A stretch of 64,000 nt of DNA from Corbicula japonica (lineage: Eukaryota > Mollusca > Bivalvia > Venerida > Cyrenidae). Each line of letters opens with the position of its first letter. Position 1 is the stretch's first letter. Where the stretch lies: contig JAZAYU010000088.1 of the NCBI GenBank assembly GCA_038501625.1, positions 744,001 through 808,000 of the forward strand, read 5' to 3'. Position numbers and translations under genes: made by a program. Positions 1 to 9,539 of this stretch are shown piece after piece. The notes beneath the pieces were generated by a model. The model had not been told where the DNA came from and searched no databases. It was given only the letters and a program-made list of their open reading frames with translations.

Positions 1-175
1 ATCCATGACATCTGATCTGGATCCAGACTGGTCACATCTTGGTCAGAAATAACCTTATGAATCTGGAAGCAAACAGTTGCGATTCTGATCCAATGGCATG
101 AATGTGCCAGCTGATCTGGATCTACACAGTTTGCTCATGCCAAAATTCTATCTTTGGAGTAAATGGTTTAAGGGA
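1..175. repeat. Family G (GATC-rich) dispersed repeat, diverged and cut by the window edge
   Basis: The segment holds inverted blocks of the type TGATCTGGATCCAGA and CTGATCTGGATCTACACAG, separated by a TTGGTCAGAAATAACCT spacer. The same blocks recur near 660, 1550, 2140, 11390, 26370, 30470, 34480, 54350, 57850 and 60780. No reading frame is preserved. A non-coding MITE- or SINE-like repeat is the best description; the superfamily is not recognised. Confidence 0.6.
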
Positions 176-654
176 ACTCCTGCTCTGTTGTAAGGCCTTG
201 TCAAATAAAGATTCTCATACCTTTGCACCTTCAAACTAGAAACTTACCAACTGTAAATGAAATGGAAAAATACTTGCCATGTCCAACCGACTGATGGACA
301 TTTGCAATTATTGGCTGTAGCTACTTTAAGTTTTCATTACAAAATTCAAGTACAAAAAGGGCTTGGGTATTATGACACCAGGACCGGCAATATATCCTAT
401 CATACCCTGTCAAGAAACCAAATAACTATATAATATTTACCGAGTTTGGAGCAGGAAAATGATATTCCACCCATGGCGGCAGAACAAGTGTCCTGTCTAG
501 TGACTTGGCAAACTTGAGAGAACCCAGAAAATGGTCTGCCTGGTTTCCAAATCGTCCTGAAAACAGATCAACAGGATAAATATAGAGAGACCTGACAAAT
601 TATCATTGATTCAACCCTTTCCTTAATTATCTATACATGTATGCATTTCTGGCA
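176..654. other. Intergenic, nothing recognised
   Basis: AT-rich DNA without a sustained open frame, RNA-like fold or obvious repeat. Exons of a spliced gene cannot be excluded by eye. Confidence 0.5.
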
Positions 655-1010
655 TAGGCGAACAGTGTAAATCCAGATCAGCTAGCACATCTGTGCCATC
701 TGATCAGGATCTGCACTGTTCACCTTTTGATTAATTAAGTCATTTCTGACCAAGTAGTGACCACTGCAGATTAAGATCAGTGCTGAAGGTTATAAAACTG
801 AGCATGGAAACCAGACTCAAATCTCAAGCATCTGATTGGCTGAAATGGCGACCAGTCGCCATTTCAGCCAATCGGATGCTTGAGATTTGAGACTGGTTTC
901 CATGCTCAGTTTCATAACCTTCAGCACCTATGGCACGGATGTTCGCGCTGATCTGAATCTACACAGGTCATCCATTCGTTAAAATGCATATATTTGGAGT
1001 AAAGGGTTAA
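655..1010. repeat. Family G repeat, interrupted by a hairpin MITE
   Basis: The left part (655..780) begins GGCGAACAGTGTAAATCC and runs to TTAAGATCAG. The right part (927..1010) resumes with TATGGCACGGATG and ends with the usual family tail ending in GGAGTAAAGGGTTAA. The 146 bases between them are a family H hairpin, so family G was present first. Confidence 0.65.
781..926. mobile_element. Family H hairpin MITE, copy 1 (inside family G)
   Basis: A near-perfect 146-bp palindrome. The arms run from TGCTGAAGGTTATAAAACTG through CTGATTGGCTGAAATGGCGA to the centre and back, ending AACCTTCAGCA. There is no coding capacity. Unlike other copies, both termini are the same TGCTGAAGG type, so this copy is symmetric to its ends. 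CAG precedes it but no clean duplicate follows. Confidence 0.85.
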
Positions 1011-1084
1011 CAACTTTCCACAAAAGACTGAAACTAAGCAAAAAACAAAACAACTGACAATCTAAGTGCTTATAACCCTTTACT

Positions 1085-1230
1085 ACATGGGATATGGCTG
1101 TTATCCATGTGTAAAATAAAGATACATTAATAACATTCATTTGTGCAGAGTTTTATTGATTCCAGCACATTTCAACTTTCAATTTTGCTGTTAGACAGAA
1201 TGATTTTGATTATTTTCTTTTTTATTGTGC
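1085..1230. repeat. Diverged fragment related to the TTAA element at 36.3 kb
   Basis: The segment AAAATAAAGATACATTAATA, then CATTTGTGCAGAG, then GATTTTGATTATTTTC, follows the same order as the right arm of the inverted-repeat element at 36.9..37.0 kb. It looks like a single decayed arm. Confidence 0.45.
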
Positions 1231-1545
1231 AATAGCAAGTGTTGAGAACAGGCTATTACATTGTATATGAACTTGAACTTTATAAGTACAAATAAATTAG
1301 ATCTTTATTGATTCAGACTTAATAATGATATTCAAAGGTTAATTATATTCAAAACAATCCTCTATCTAAGTATGCCAATGTGTTACAAAAAGAGTTTTCA
1401 TAGCAATTTTGAAACATAATTTGATGTAACATATGTTGTTGAAATACATGTAGAAGTTTTATACAAACATTGTAACATTGTAAAGAATTGTTAGTAAGTC
1501 TCATGTTTATATGTGTAACCATTTACTCAAAATATACTGAGGTTT
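1231..1545. other. Intergenic, nothing recognised
   Basis: AT-rich sequence with no supported gene or repeat boundary. Confidence 0.5.
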
Positions 1546-1895
1546 TATTCTTTGGGTGAACAGTGTAGATCCAGATCAGCTAGCACATCTGTGCCACCTG
1601 ATCTGGATCTACACTTATAATTGCTTCTTGGTCAGAAATTACCTAATAAATCAAGAAGTTCTCCTAGGTCCTATGGATAACATGCATATAACCATAAAGA
1701 AAAAGGTTCATATTGCACCGTCACATCGTGTTAATGTACTTGCTACTTTACATAACTTGTTCACATTATCATGGTCTCGCTCTCATGGCAAAGGCACAAA
1801 AACACAACAGGATGCAAATTTACTGACATGCTGTCTGATCTGGATCTTTATAGATTTCAAAAAGTATTTAAGCCATATTCATGGAGTAATTTACA
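1546..1895. repeat. Family G repeat, long form
   Basis: It opens with GTGAACAGTGTAGATCCAGA and an inverted partner CTGATCTGGATCTACAC, followed by the TTGGTCAGAAATTACCTAAT spacer and a second, weaker block around GTCTGATCTGGATC near 1830. An open frame across it (1556..2023) begins with GTG and is repeat sequence rather than a gene. Confidence 0.55.
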
Positions 1896-2137
1896 TTTTA
1901 ATCAATATTATAATAAAGATGAACAATGCAGAAAATACACGGCTTCATTTCATACATGGTAAATATGATTGGAACAGGTCTCATTTTTGTTTTCCGTACA
2001 ACAATTGCTATTTATGCTGGTGAAGTTTAAACTTTAACTTACATATCTGTCATTAATTGAGAAAAAACTTGTTTAAACTTAGTTACTTGTATTAACCATA
2101 ACATACTTCACAGGATATGTCTGTTGTCAAATGTGCG

Positions 2138-2304
2138 TACAGTGTACATCCAGATCAGCCAGCATTTGTGATTAGATCAGGATCTACAATGTCATTTTAA
2201 GATTTTAAATAGGCTATTTCTGACCAAAAAGCTTCTAGTATTACAGCTTTCCTGATAATTGAGATTTGAGATTGTTTTCCATTCTCAATTTAATCTTGCA
2301 GCCT
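2138..2304. repeat. Family G fragment followed by a family H half-copy
   Basis: Bases 2138..2225 carry CAGTGTACATCCAGATCAGC and a spacer resembling TTTCTGACCAAAA. Bases 2257..2304 match the right half of family H (TTGAGATTTGAGATTG, then CCATTCTCAATTTAATCTTG). Both are decayed. Confidence 0.5.
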
Positions 2305-3690
2305 GTACTTATGCAGCATGTGTATTAAGAAACTTGCAGGAAAATCCAATCTCTGTTCAGTGTTCAGACCTCTTAATAAGAAAACTGATGCTCAATCCTT
2401 AGACCACAGTTCCTCATACTTGTTGACAGAGATAAAAAACTAACCCATGCAAGGACAGTACATGATGTAACCCTTTGGGTCAATCTCAAGGTCTGTTGCC
2501 ATGGTTACCATATTCCAAAACATCATCAGTAGACAACTCTTCAAGTATTCCATGCTTCTTTCAAATTGCAGGTTTTGTCACTTCCTAAAATTAAATAAAA
2601 GCAAGAGGTATCACTGAAAATTGTCATATGCCCAAGAAATGTAGCATTATAAAGTAATAATAAGGAAAATTCTAAGTTTAAAGGGGAGATAAACCTGAAA
2701 ATATGATTGTTGGAGTTATGGACCATTCCAGATAAGATGTAGGTAATGAAAAGCAGTGATGTGGATGATGATAAGGAACACATATTTGAAGTTTGAAGAA
2801 AACTCCTCAAGAAATATAAAAGATATTGGGAAGTAAAAAATGACTTAGGGGCCATAACTCTGCCAAAACTAATCTGAGCAGAAACTCCTGATGATAGGCA
2901 CAACTAGACTAGGTGACAAACATTCAATGAAATTATCATTGCAGATTTAAGGATCAAGCATGGACAAGATTTTAATAATGTCGAAGTAAAAAATGACTGG
3001 GGGGCCAAAAAAAAATGATTTAAAATATTATTCTTTTTACATCAAAACAAAAAGAAAAAAAACTGAAGTATTTTAAAATTCTTTCATTTTTACATCACCA
3101 TTTTTAAAAAACCATTACGAAAATTTAAAATATTTTTATTTCATATTCACAGTATTGTCAAAACTATTTTTGATAAAAGAACTTAAGGAATTTAAAAAAA
3201 GTGAAATCTTTTAGAAATATATGTTTGTGGTTTCTACATAAACATTTGCAAACTAAATATTATAATGTTGTTTTAATGGAAATAATCACAATGCTATTGT
3301 ATAAATTGGCATGATTCCATATCAATGTGTGACATTCCTCATGCATTCCTGTGAAATGCCTGAATATTTCCTACTTGAACAGTTAATTGGCATTTCCTAC
3401 TCATACAGTTTATCAACATTCAACACCTTTTATTATGCTATGTGTAATTATTTAGTATGTCTTGTAAAAAAATTCTCGTCATATGAAACTGTGTTTAGCA
3501 GCATTAGTCTAATTTATTTTAATTCTGCTAAAAGACAGTGATTTCTTAACAAATGTTCTATTTTTAAATCAAGATTATGAACATGTTCCAGAACTGATTG
3601 AGCGCAGAAACTGATGAAACTGGTTGTCTGTACACAAAAATTAAGAGTAATTTTTTTTAAATTCAACATAAAGCAATTAAAGTACAAATT
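2305..3690. other. Intergenic; contains a short dispersed-repeat motif
   Basis: No gene is supported. Around 2847..2870 is the phrase AGGGGCCATAACTCTGCC, which I recall as common in bivalve intergenic repeats. A 120-codon minus-strand frame (2541..2903) overlaps it. The right part (3000..3260) is very AT-rich. Confidence 0.45.
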
Positions 3691-3702
3691 ATATAATTAA
3701 AG

Positions 3703-3708
3703 TTTATT
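3703..3708 (-). promoter_or_regulatory. Candidate poly(A) signal for the minus-strand frame at 3818..4084
   Basis: The minus strand reads AATAAA here, about 110 bases downstream of the stop codon of the small frame. Such hexamers are frequent in AT-rich DNA, so the link is an inference. Confidence 0.3.
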
Positions 3709-3817
3709 CAGATATTTAACAACATTATATTAAAACATAAATTTTACATAACAATTTAGAGTTATAAATGGTTGCTACTGGAGGACAGTATGAGTGACAC
3801 CTCCAGAACAGTGTTAG

Positions 3818-4084
3818 TCATTTTAGGTTAATTGTGGAATATAAAGAAAGATACACAAGGTTCTTCAATTCTAGAACTGTCCTTGGTACTTTAAATGCTG
3901 AGTGTGCGCTCCACAAATGGACCCCAGTCTTATCTGTGGCAGAGACCCCAGCCACGTCACTGGATTCTTCCGGATGATACCCTCCTTGGCCAATGGCTGG
4001 CTTGTTGTCTGGGACGCCATAGGATCCACCTACTGGCGAAGCCCCTGAGGTCACGTGGATAGTGCAGACGATGAGCTCAGCCAT
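3818..4084 (-). CDS. Possible small protein of unknown function (88 aa) or terminal exon
   Basis: I do not recognise this protein. The frame starts with ATG in a good translation context (G at -3, G at +4) and encodes 88 residues. The first 70 residues are compositionally protein-like (MAELIV at the start, then a Gly/Pro-rich stretch and GGYHPEESSDVAG near residues 34-46). The stretch is richer in GC than its flanks. A poly(A) signal follows about 110 bases downstream on the same strand. There is no signal peptide, transmembrane segment or known motif. It could be a single-exon gene, the last exon of a spliced gene, a decayed repeat or chance. The upstream 150 bases on this strand hold no obvious promoter. 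Confidence 0.3.
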   Translation of the reverse strand: MAELIVCTIHVTSGASPVGGSYGVPDNKPAIGQGGYHPEESSDVAGVSATDKTGVHLWSAHSAFKVPRTVLELKNLVYLSLYSTINLK

Positions 4085-4658
4085 TACGAATCGCTACTCC
4101 ATTCTGGTAAGACACTGTCCATTTTGTATTGTCGAACTGTTCTATTGTCATCATTTAACGCGGCTGGGAGCTGCACATGCAAAGACCAGCATCGCAGGCG
4201 TCAGTGGGACTGATCTCTGCGATATATTCAACAAGTGTCAGTAAATAAAATCATTCATGTTTGACATTGTTTTCTGATTGGTTATGTAGCAAGTCTATAT
4301 GAGGTATATAGCTAGTCTATGTAGTTTTTCAAGCTTTGATTTTCCCGCCTTTCCTTGACGTTTAGCATGTAGATTTCGTGCTAAGGCATTTTATATTCTG
4401 AATTTACCATAATTTAAATCACTCAAGGCTAGTATTTGACAGCGTGAACATTTGCGGATGATTCCCACCCACCCGCCCAGCTGTTTTGTATGTGTATGAG
4501 TTGGCTTCATTCAACACTTCTTGACATTTCTTATTTGCAGAAGTACATACTGGATAAGAGATTACTTTTACGACTATTTCTGGATAAAAATCTTTTGTCT
4601 GTATTCTCAATTATAATTAGTATTTTTTAGGTTTGATGTTATTGCACTCGGGTACCTA
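4085..4658. other. Intergenic between the small frame and the hAT element
   Basis: Contains an inverted CCAAT box (ATTGG at 4277..4281) and a TTTCCCGCC E2F-like motif near 4342. These could belong to a promoter for the minus-strand frame, but no further evidence supports this. The open frames here are short and look like chance. Confidence 0.35.
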
Positions 4659-4666
4659 GAACAGAT
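4659..4666. repeat. 8-bp target-site duplication (left) of the hAT element
   Basis: GAACAGAT immediately precedes the left inverted repeat and is repeated exactly at 5943..5950. Confidence 0.88.
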
Positions 4667-5942
4667 CAGACATGGGGCGAATTAAATTTTAATAATGCAT
4701 TACTTTTTGTCAGTAATGCTAAGTAATGATTAATGCAACAGATTAAGCATTATTTTAATGCTAATTTAATGCATTACATATGCCAAAATTCTGTAATGCT
4801 TAGCATTATTTGGCATTAATTGGATTTTGTTTACTATTGGATTTTGATGATTCATTTTATTAATTAGTATTTATATTAACAGTAACTTTTAGATGCAAAG
4901 ATGCTCTAAATATTTAATATGTTAATAGTCTATAACATTATCTAATTTATAGCAAGAGAAAATCATGAATATGACAGTAAGTATTTTGATATATGTTCAC
5001 TATTAGTAAAACAAGATACAGACTTTAAGTGAAGCCTTTTCATCAGAATGTTGTAAAGTTTAAAAAAATTATGATTAAGCAATAAGTTCTTAAGCTTAGT
5101 TGTTTAAAGAAAATGCTAAATTTATGAAATCGACAGCCAGTAGTCTTTAAAGCTCTGTCAACAAAAACAGCACTTTTAAATCATTTCACTGTACACATTC
5201 ATTGGGACAATATATTTCCCACTAATTGTCAAACACTTAAATATTCCTGAAAATGTTTGTGGTAGAAATTTGAAGTTCAGTGAAAAATACCAAAAATATT
5301 GTTCTGAAATAAGATAGCATCGAAATCAACTTAAACCTTCAGACATGCACAAAACTTACTTTCACACTCAAATGAAGTTATTTTTCTAACCATTGATTCA
5401 AGTTACTGATTCAGTGTCATTGTAAAAATATTAAAGGCTATGTCAGATTTCAGGAAATCAGCATATAATGCAGATGCAGGTGACATAATTATTTAATTGG
5501 ACAATTTGGCAGTGTAGTCCCTTGTCAATACAACACTCTAAATGTGTGAAAAAAGCAATAAATCAAAGATAACAAAAGTGTTAAAAAGCTAAACCTGTTC
5601 TAACCTATATGTACTGACTAAGAATAGTTTTGTTGTAAGTTCTTGAGGTGTCACTTAAGATCTTCAAACTTTCAGATTGATACTTTGTATATTAAACTTT
5701 ATGGTGATTTTTTTTTGGAAGATGATCCCGTTTGTGCATATATTGACAGTTGACTATTTATTTATTGTAAGTGCACTTGTGAATAAAATAATGCTTAATT
5801 TAATGCATTACTTTTTGAAATAATGCTAATTTAATGCATTACTTTCTTAAAATATAGTAATGCTAATTTAATTCAATGCACACATTTGGCAAATAATGCT
5901 AATTTAATGCATTACTTTAAAAAATAATTCGCCCCATGTCTG
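4667..5942. mobile_element. Non-autonomous hAT-superfamily DNA transposon
   Basis: An 18-bp terminal inverted repeat CAGACATGGGGCGAATTA at 4667 is matched exactly by its reverse complement ending at 5942. The 8-bp direct repeat GAACAGAT flanks both ends (4659..4666 and 5943..5950). An 8-bp target duplication with CAG-starting termini is characteristic of hAT elements. Inside each end are several copies of subterminal motifs of the type TAATGCTAATTTAATGCATT, probably transposase-binding sites. The 1276-bp interior has no open frame, so it would depend on a transposase supplied in trans. The intact termini and duplication suggest a fairly recent insertion. Confidence 0.9.
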
Positions 5943-5950
5943 GAACAGAT
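5943..5950. repeat. 8-bp target-site duplication (right) of the hAT element
   Basis: GAACAGAT directly follows the right inverted repeat and matches 4659..4666 exactly. Confidence 0.88.
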
Positions 5951-6122
5951 TGTCTTTTCTACCCAGGGTTTGCCCACTGGCTCGCAGAACGGTGCTTATC
6001 CGACGGCTCGTGTACAGCTCTCTTCTCCACTTGGAAGTGCAATTGCAGTTAACAAACGTTATAGAAAGAATAATTGTGTTGGACATACATGATGACAAAA
6101 ACTGAGAAAGATTTTCATAATA

Positions 6123-6142
6123 GGGGAATGACGGGAAAATAC
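6123..6142 (+). repeat. Left terminal inverted repeat of the pogo-type element
   Basis: Twenty bases beginning GGGGAATGACGGG, preceded by TA. They match the right end 20/20. Confidence 0.92.
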
Positions 6143-6639
6143 TGAGGAGGGTAAAACACGAACGATTTCTTAAATCATTGTCGGCCATTTTGTGCCTAAG
6201 AAGCCTACATTCCGTCGCTTTCGTCTTCAGCAGAATGTAATACCAACAGAACGTCATCCTATCGTGTCTGATGACGTCATGGTGCCATATTCCAAGAAAT
6301 TCGCATTGTTTTGAAGCCTTGTTCCAGCATCCTTAAGCATTTTTGAGAATTTTCGACATTAACGTCCGTATAGGCAGTGCTTTGAAACTAATTTTTCTAG
6401 GTATATACTTTATAAAGTTTCTTTTTGTTCATTGTTATTTTATTGAGTAAGCATTACAATTTTGTCTGCACTTAATGTTTTAACAAAATAATGCCTTAGA
6501 AATCCTAATACAACATAAAATGCGTGTCCGACTTTATCCCTAGCTTAATTGTGAAGACGAGTAAAAATACGGACACCAAAGATCTATTATAAATATTAGG
6601 CCTATCAACAGGACATGACAAATAAAATAACGCAATAAG

Positions 6640-6837
6640 TCCTAACTAACTAATCAACTGACTACCTTACTTACTTATTGACTAATTAACTGATTAACAT
6701 TCTAATTGGCTGAACTTTCAACTTACTTATTAACCAACCAACCAACAAACCAACCAATCAACCAACCAGCCAGCAAACCAACCAACCTAATAAACTAACA
6801 AACTAATTATCAAACTTACTAACTTCCTTACTTTCAG
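6640..6837 (+). promoter_or_regulatory. AACC/AACT-rich stretch ending in a likely 3' splice site before the transposase start
   Basis: An imperfect tandem of CCAA/CTAA words leads into TACTAAC (6817..6823), a perfect match to the branch-point consensus, then a pyrimidine-rich CTTCCTTACTTTCAG ending at 6837. The transposase ATG (6840) follows two bases later. This suggests that the transposase message has a 5'UTR intron ending here. The matching donor was not identified. Confidence 0.5.
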
Positions 6838-6839
6838 AT

Positions 6840-7487
6840 ATGCCGAGAAAATATAAACATACAAAGCGCGGAAAAACGCTTAATTATGATCAAGCTGCAT
6901 TAGAGCAGGCAGTCCAAGAGGTCCGGGCTGGGCGGATGAGTGTTCGTCTCGCAGCCGAATCATTTTCGGTGCCAAAATCCACCAACGGTGATCGTTTGTC
7001 TGGGAAATATGGCATGAATGTGAACCATGGGCGCCCTCCTGCCTTACCACGCAATGTTGAGGAAGTAATCGTTAAGAGTCTGATGATGGCCGCGAAACAA
7101 GGGATGGGCTTGAGCCGTAAACAGATAATGCGCCGCACAAATGTCTTATGCCAGAGGATGAATGTTCGCCATTCATACAAGAACTTTAAAGCTGGCAAAG
7201 ATTGGTTTAATGGGCTAATGCACCGATTCCCCGACATAACACTCCGCAAACCAGAAAAGTTGACATCGATTCGGGCTAGTATGATGAATCCTGAAATTGT
7301 GTCCAATTACTTCAGGGCACTACAGAATATAATTACAAAAAACGAGCTCGGGTTATATCCTGAAAGGGTCTGGAACTGTGACGAAACTGGCTTTAACTTT
7401 GAACACTCGCCTGTAAATCTTGTTGCGGAGAAGGCGAGAGGTGCGTACTTTCGCAGACGTCCGCAAAATCAAATAATGTCACGGTAA
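6840..7487 (+). pseudogene. pogo/Tigger transposase, N-terminal part (frame-broken)
   Basis: This 215-codon frame starts at an ATG just after a splice-acceptor-like sequence. Residues 1-60 form a pipsqueak-type helix-turn-helix (AALEQAVQEVRAGRMSVRLA, then SVPKST). Residues 65-140 resemble a CENP-B-type second DNA-binding helix-turn-helix (KAGKDWFNGLMHRFP at 117-131). The first catalytic aspartate of the DDE nuclease is D181 in VWNCDETGF. The protein then departs from the family after about residue 210 and stops. In family members the chain continues straight into the domain encoded from 7504. The native enzyme would bind the transposon ends and cut and rejoin DNA in the nucleus. Two shifts near 7470..7490 explain the break. 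Confidence 0.9.
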
Positions 7488-7503
7488 TGCTATCGGACAA
7501 ACC

Positions 7504-8826
7504 ATGCCTCCGATGATTATAACAAAGGGAAAAACGACCCGATCGTTGCAGGGCTATAATGTAAGAGAAGCCCCGCCTAACTGTTTTTGGTCCTTCCAAA
7601 AGAATGGTTGGATTGATGATCAAATAGGAGAAAAGTGGTTCAACAAGGTTTTTCTCAAGAACTGTGGCCCTGCACGTCCGCAGTTGTTGATCCTGGATGG
7701 ACATGGATCTCATGAGACTCTGGGTATCATTGAACGTGCAATCGCTGAAAACATCATAATGCTATCATTGCCTCCCCACTGCACGCATGTTTTACAACCC
7801 CTCGACCGTACTGTGTTTGGACCGTTGAAATCGGCCTATAACGAACTATGCTCAGATTTTCTTGTAGAACACCCTCTCCATGTTATCAACAAGTGGTCGT
7901 TTCCAACCCTTTTTAGGCAGTTGGAGAGAGCCCTATCGGTTGAAAACATAACAAATGGTTTCCGCGCATGTGGGATTTATCCATTTAATGAGAATGCAGT
8001 ACCGTTTACAGCATACGGACCAAGCAAACCAACGGATGTGCAGTTAACAGAACAAGGTCAAAGTAGCATTTCCTGTACCACTACTCACTCTGCCATGTCG
8101 ACTGGTACACCCGTCACCACTGACACCTTGTTGACTGCTTCACCGTACACTGCTGAAACCATGTCAACCACTGCACCCATCACTGCTGCCGCCATGGTGA
8201 TTTCTACACCGTTCAGAAAGGATGTGATGCCGGTCACAACACCTATTCATGTGGATGTGATACCGGTCGCACCACCTGTCACCGCTGCTGCCATGTTGGT
8301 TTCTCCACCGGTCAGTGCGAATGTGATGCCGGTCGCAACACCCCACAGTGGGGATGTGATGCCGTTCGCAACACCTGTCAGAGCTGACGCCATGCTGGCC
8401 GTTACGCCCGCTGACGAATTTTTATCCCCAACATCTCTCCTGGATGACTTACAATCAGTAATTGATATAAGTGATCCCACGCAACTTCTACAATTAATAA
8501 CCGAGGGGGAATTTTTAGTAGAAGATCTGTCTTCATCTCTCTGTCAAGATGTTGAAGATGATGTTGGTTCATTGCATAATAACCCTTCACTTTCAACTGA
8601 ACCCATATCTGTAACTGAGTCATTGAATCTGGAAAAATGTGCCAACACACTATTTCTACCACCAGTGTTAACGAGTAGGGCGACACCTAAGAGAAAGGTA
8701 TCAACAAGCCACAAGATCCTAACTTCACATGAAATACTTGGTGAGAAGCGGGAAAAAGAAAAAGCAAAACTGGTAAAGGAAGCTAAGAAAATAAAAAATG
8801 TAAAGAAAATAAAAACTGAAAAATAA
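7504..8826 (+). pseudogene. pogo/Tigger transposase, C-terminal part (DDE nuclease, repeats, basic tail)
   Basis: The frame upstream of the ATG at 7504 is also coding: bases 7477..7503 read as GNAIGQT-like residues expected in the family, so 7504 is not a true start. Catalytic residues are visible: D65 in LLILDGHGSH and D101 in PHCTHVLQPLDRTVFGPLK, with 35 residues between them. GFRACGIYPFN (152-162) ends the nuclease domain. Residues 199-307 are about ten degenerate 11-residue repeats of the type PVATPxxxDVM. The acidic/Ser region that follows leads to a motif KILTSHEIL (404-412) and a lysine-rich tail (415-440), probably nuclear localisation. This half is open to its natural end, so the damage is confined to the junction. 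Confidence 0.9.
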
Positions 8827-8916
8827 GTTGCATTTGTTGCAGTGCACATGTTGCTAAGTCAAACTATTTGCTTCTGCTTTGTTGCATCAAATGACTGTTG
8901 CCTGAAATGAGAAATA

Positions 8917-8990
8917 ATTCTTGTTAGTACGTTAACATGCAGATGTTATTTCTTGTTAGTACGTAAACATGCTGATGTAATTTCTTGTTT
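8917..8990. repeat. Tandem duplication of ~42 bp in the transposon 3' region
   Basis: TTCTTGTTAGTACGTTAACA followed by TGCAGATG is repeated as TTCTTGTTAGTACGTAAACA followed by TGCTGATG. It lies just downstream of the transposase stop. Confidence 0.7.
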
Positions 8991-9517
8991 GCAAAACTTA
9001 ATATTTTGGTACAATTTACTTAAAGTAAATGAATTTACTTAAATTAACACATTGATAATGTTAATTTATTGTCATTTGTTATCATTACACTAGTTGATTA
9101 GACATCTGAACAAATCGTTTAGACATCAATTCAAACTGTTTGTTATAGCTTTGAATGTTCAATTTGTCTTGTACAAATATGTGTACGAAGAAATTTGCTC
9201 AGCCAGAATGAAATGTTCATTTTTTTGGTGTTCTTTTTAAAAATGTCAAATTGTCCGAGTTATTCCATATACTTTTACTCATGTCCGACTTTTCCCCTCA
9301 ACATGTCCGTGTTTACCCATTGGTGTCCGTATTTTAGCCTTTTAATAATAGTTGGAAATTCTAATTTTTCGCAACATCTCGGTCTTTTTACAATGGAGGA
9401 AAGCACTAAACGCCGCAGAACGAATATATGCCGAATGATAGACAGCGCGATACCAGTGATAACGCGCATGCGCAAAGGTTATATTGCTTCGGCTAATCAC
9501 TCGTCACTAAATCGTCC

Positions 9518-9537
9518 GTATTTTCCCGTCATTCCCC
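9518..9537 (-). repeat. Right terminal inverted repeat of the pogo-type element
   Basis: Ends TTTCCCGTCATTCCCC and is followed by TA; exact reverse complement of the left terminus. Confidence 0.92.
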
Positions 9538-9539
9538 TA

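Larger units (their letters stand above)
6123..9537 (+). mobile_element. pogo/Tigger-type (Tc1/mariner superfamily) DNA transposon, 3.4 kb
   Basis: The ends are perfect 20-bp inverted repeats (ggggaatgacgggaaaatac at 6123..6142, reverse complement at 9518..9537), and each is flanked by TA (6121..6122 and 9538..9539). TA is the target duplication of this superfamily. The interior holds a pogo-like transposase broken by frame changes. Subterminal sequences share inverted motifs, for example GTAAAAATACGGACACC on the left (near 6569) and GGTGTCCGTATTTTAGCC on the right (near 9324), plus GTGTCCGACTTTATCCC-like repeats on both sides. The termini look competent but the coding region is not, so this copy is likely immobile unless supplied with transposase in trans. 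Confidence 0.92.

Noticed and set aside
1556..2023. 155-codon open frame
   Set aside because: It starts with GTG, runs through family G repeat sequence and shows no protein family motif.
2493..2507. RFX X-box as evidence for a ciliary gene promoter
   Set aside because: A single near-match without an adjacent gene; similar words elsewhere suggest repeat origin.
2541..2903. 120-codon minus-strand frame
   Set aside because: Low-complexity Ser/Leu/Phe composition over AT-rich repeat-like DNA; no motif.
8164..8849. Minus-strand frames opposite the transposase
   Set aside because: They mirror the 33-bp coding repeats and lysine-rich tail on the other strand and have no independent support.
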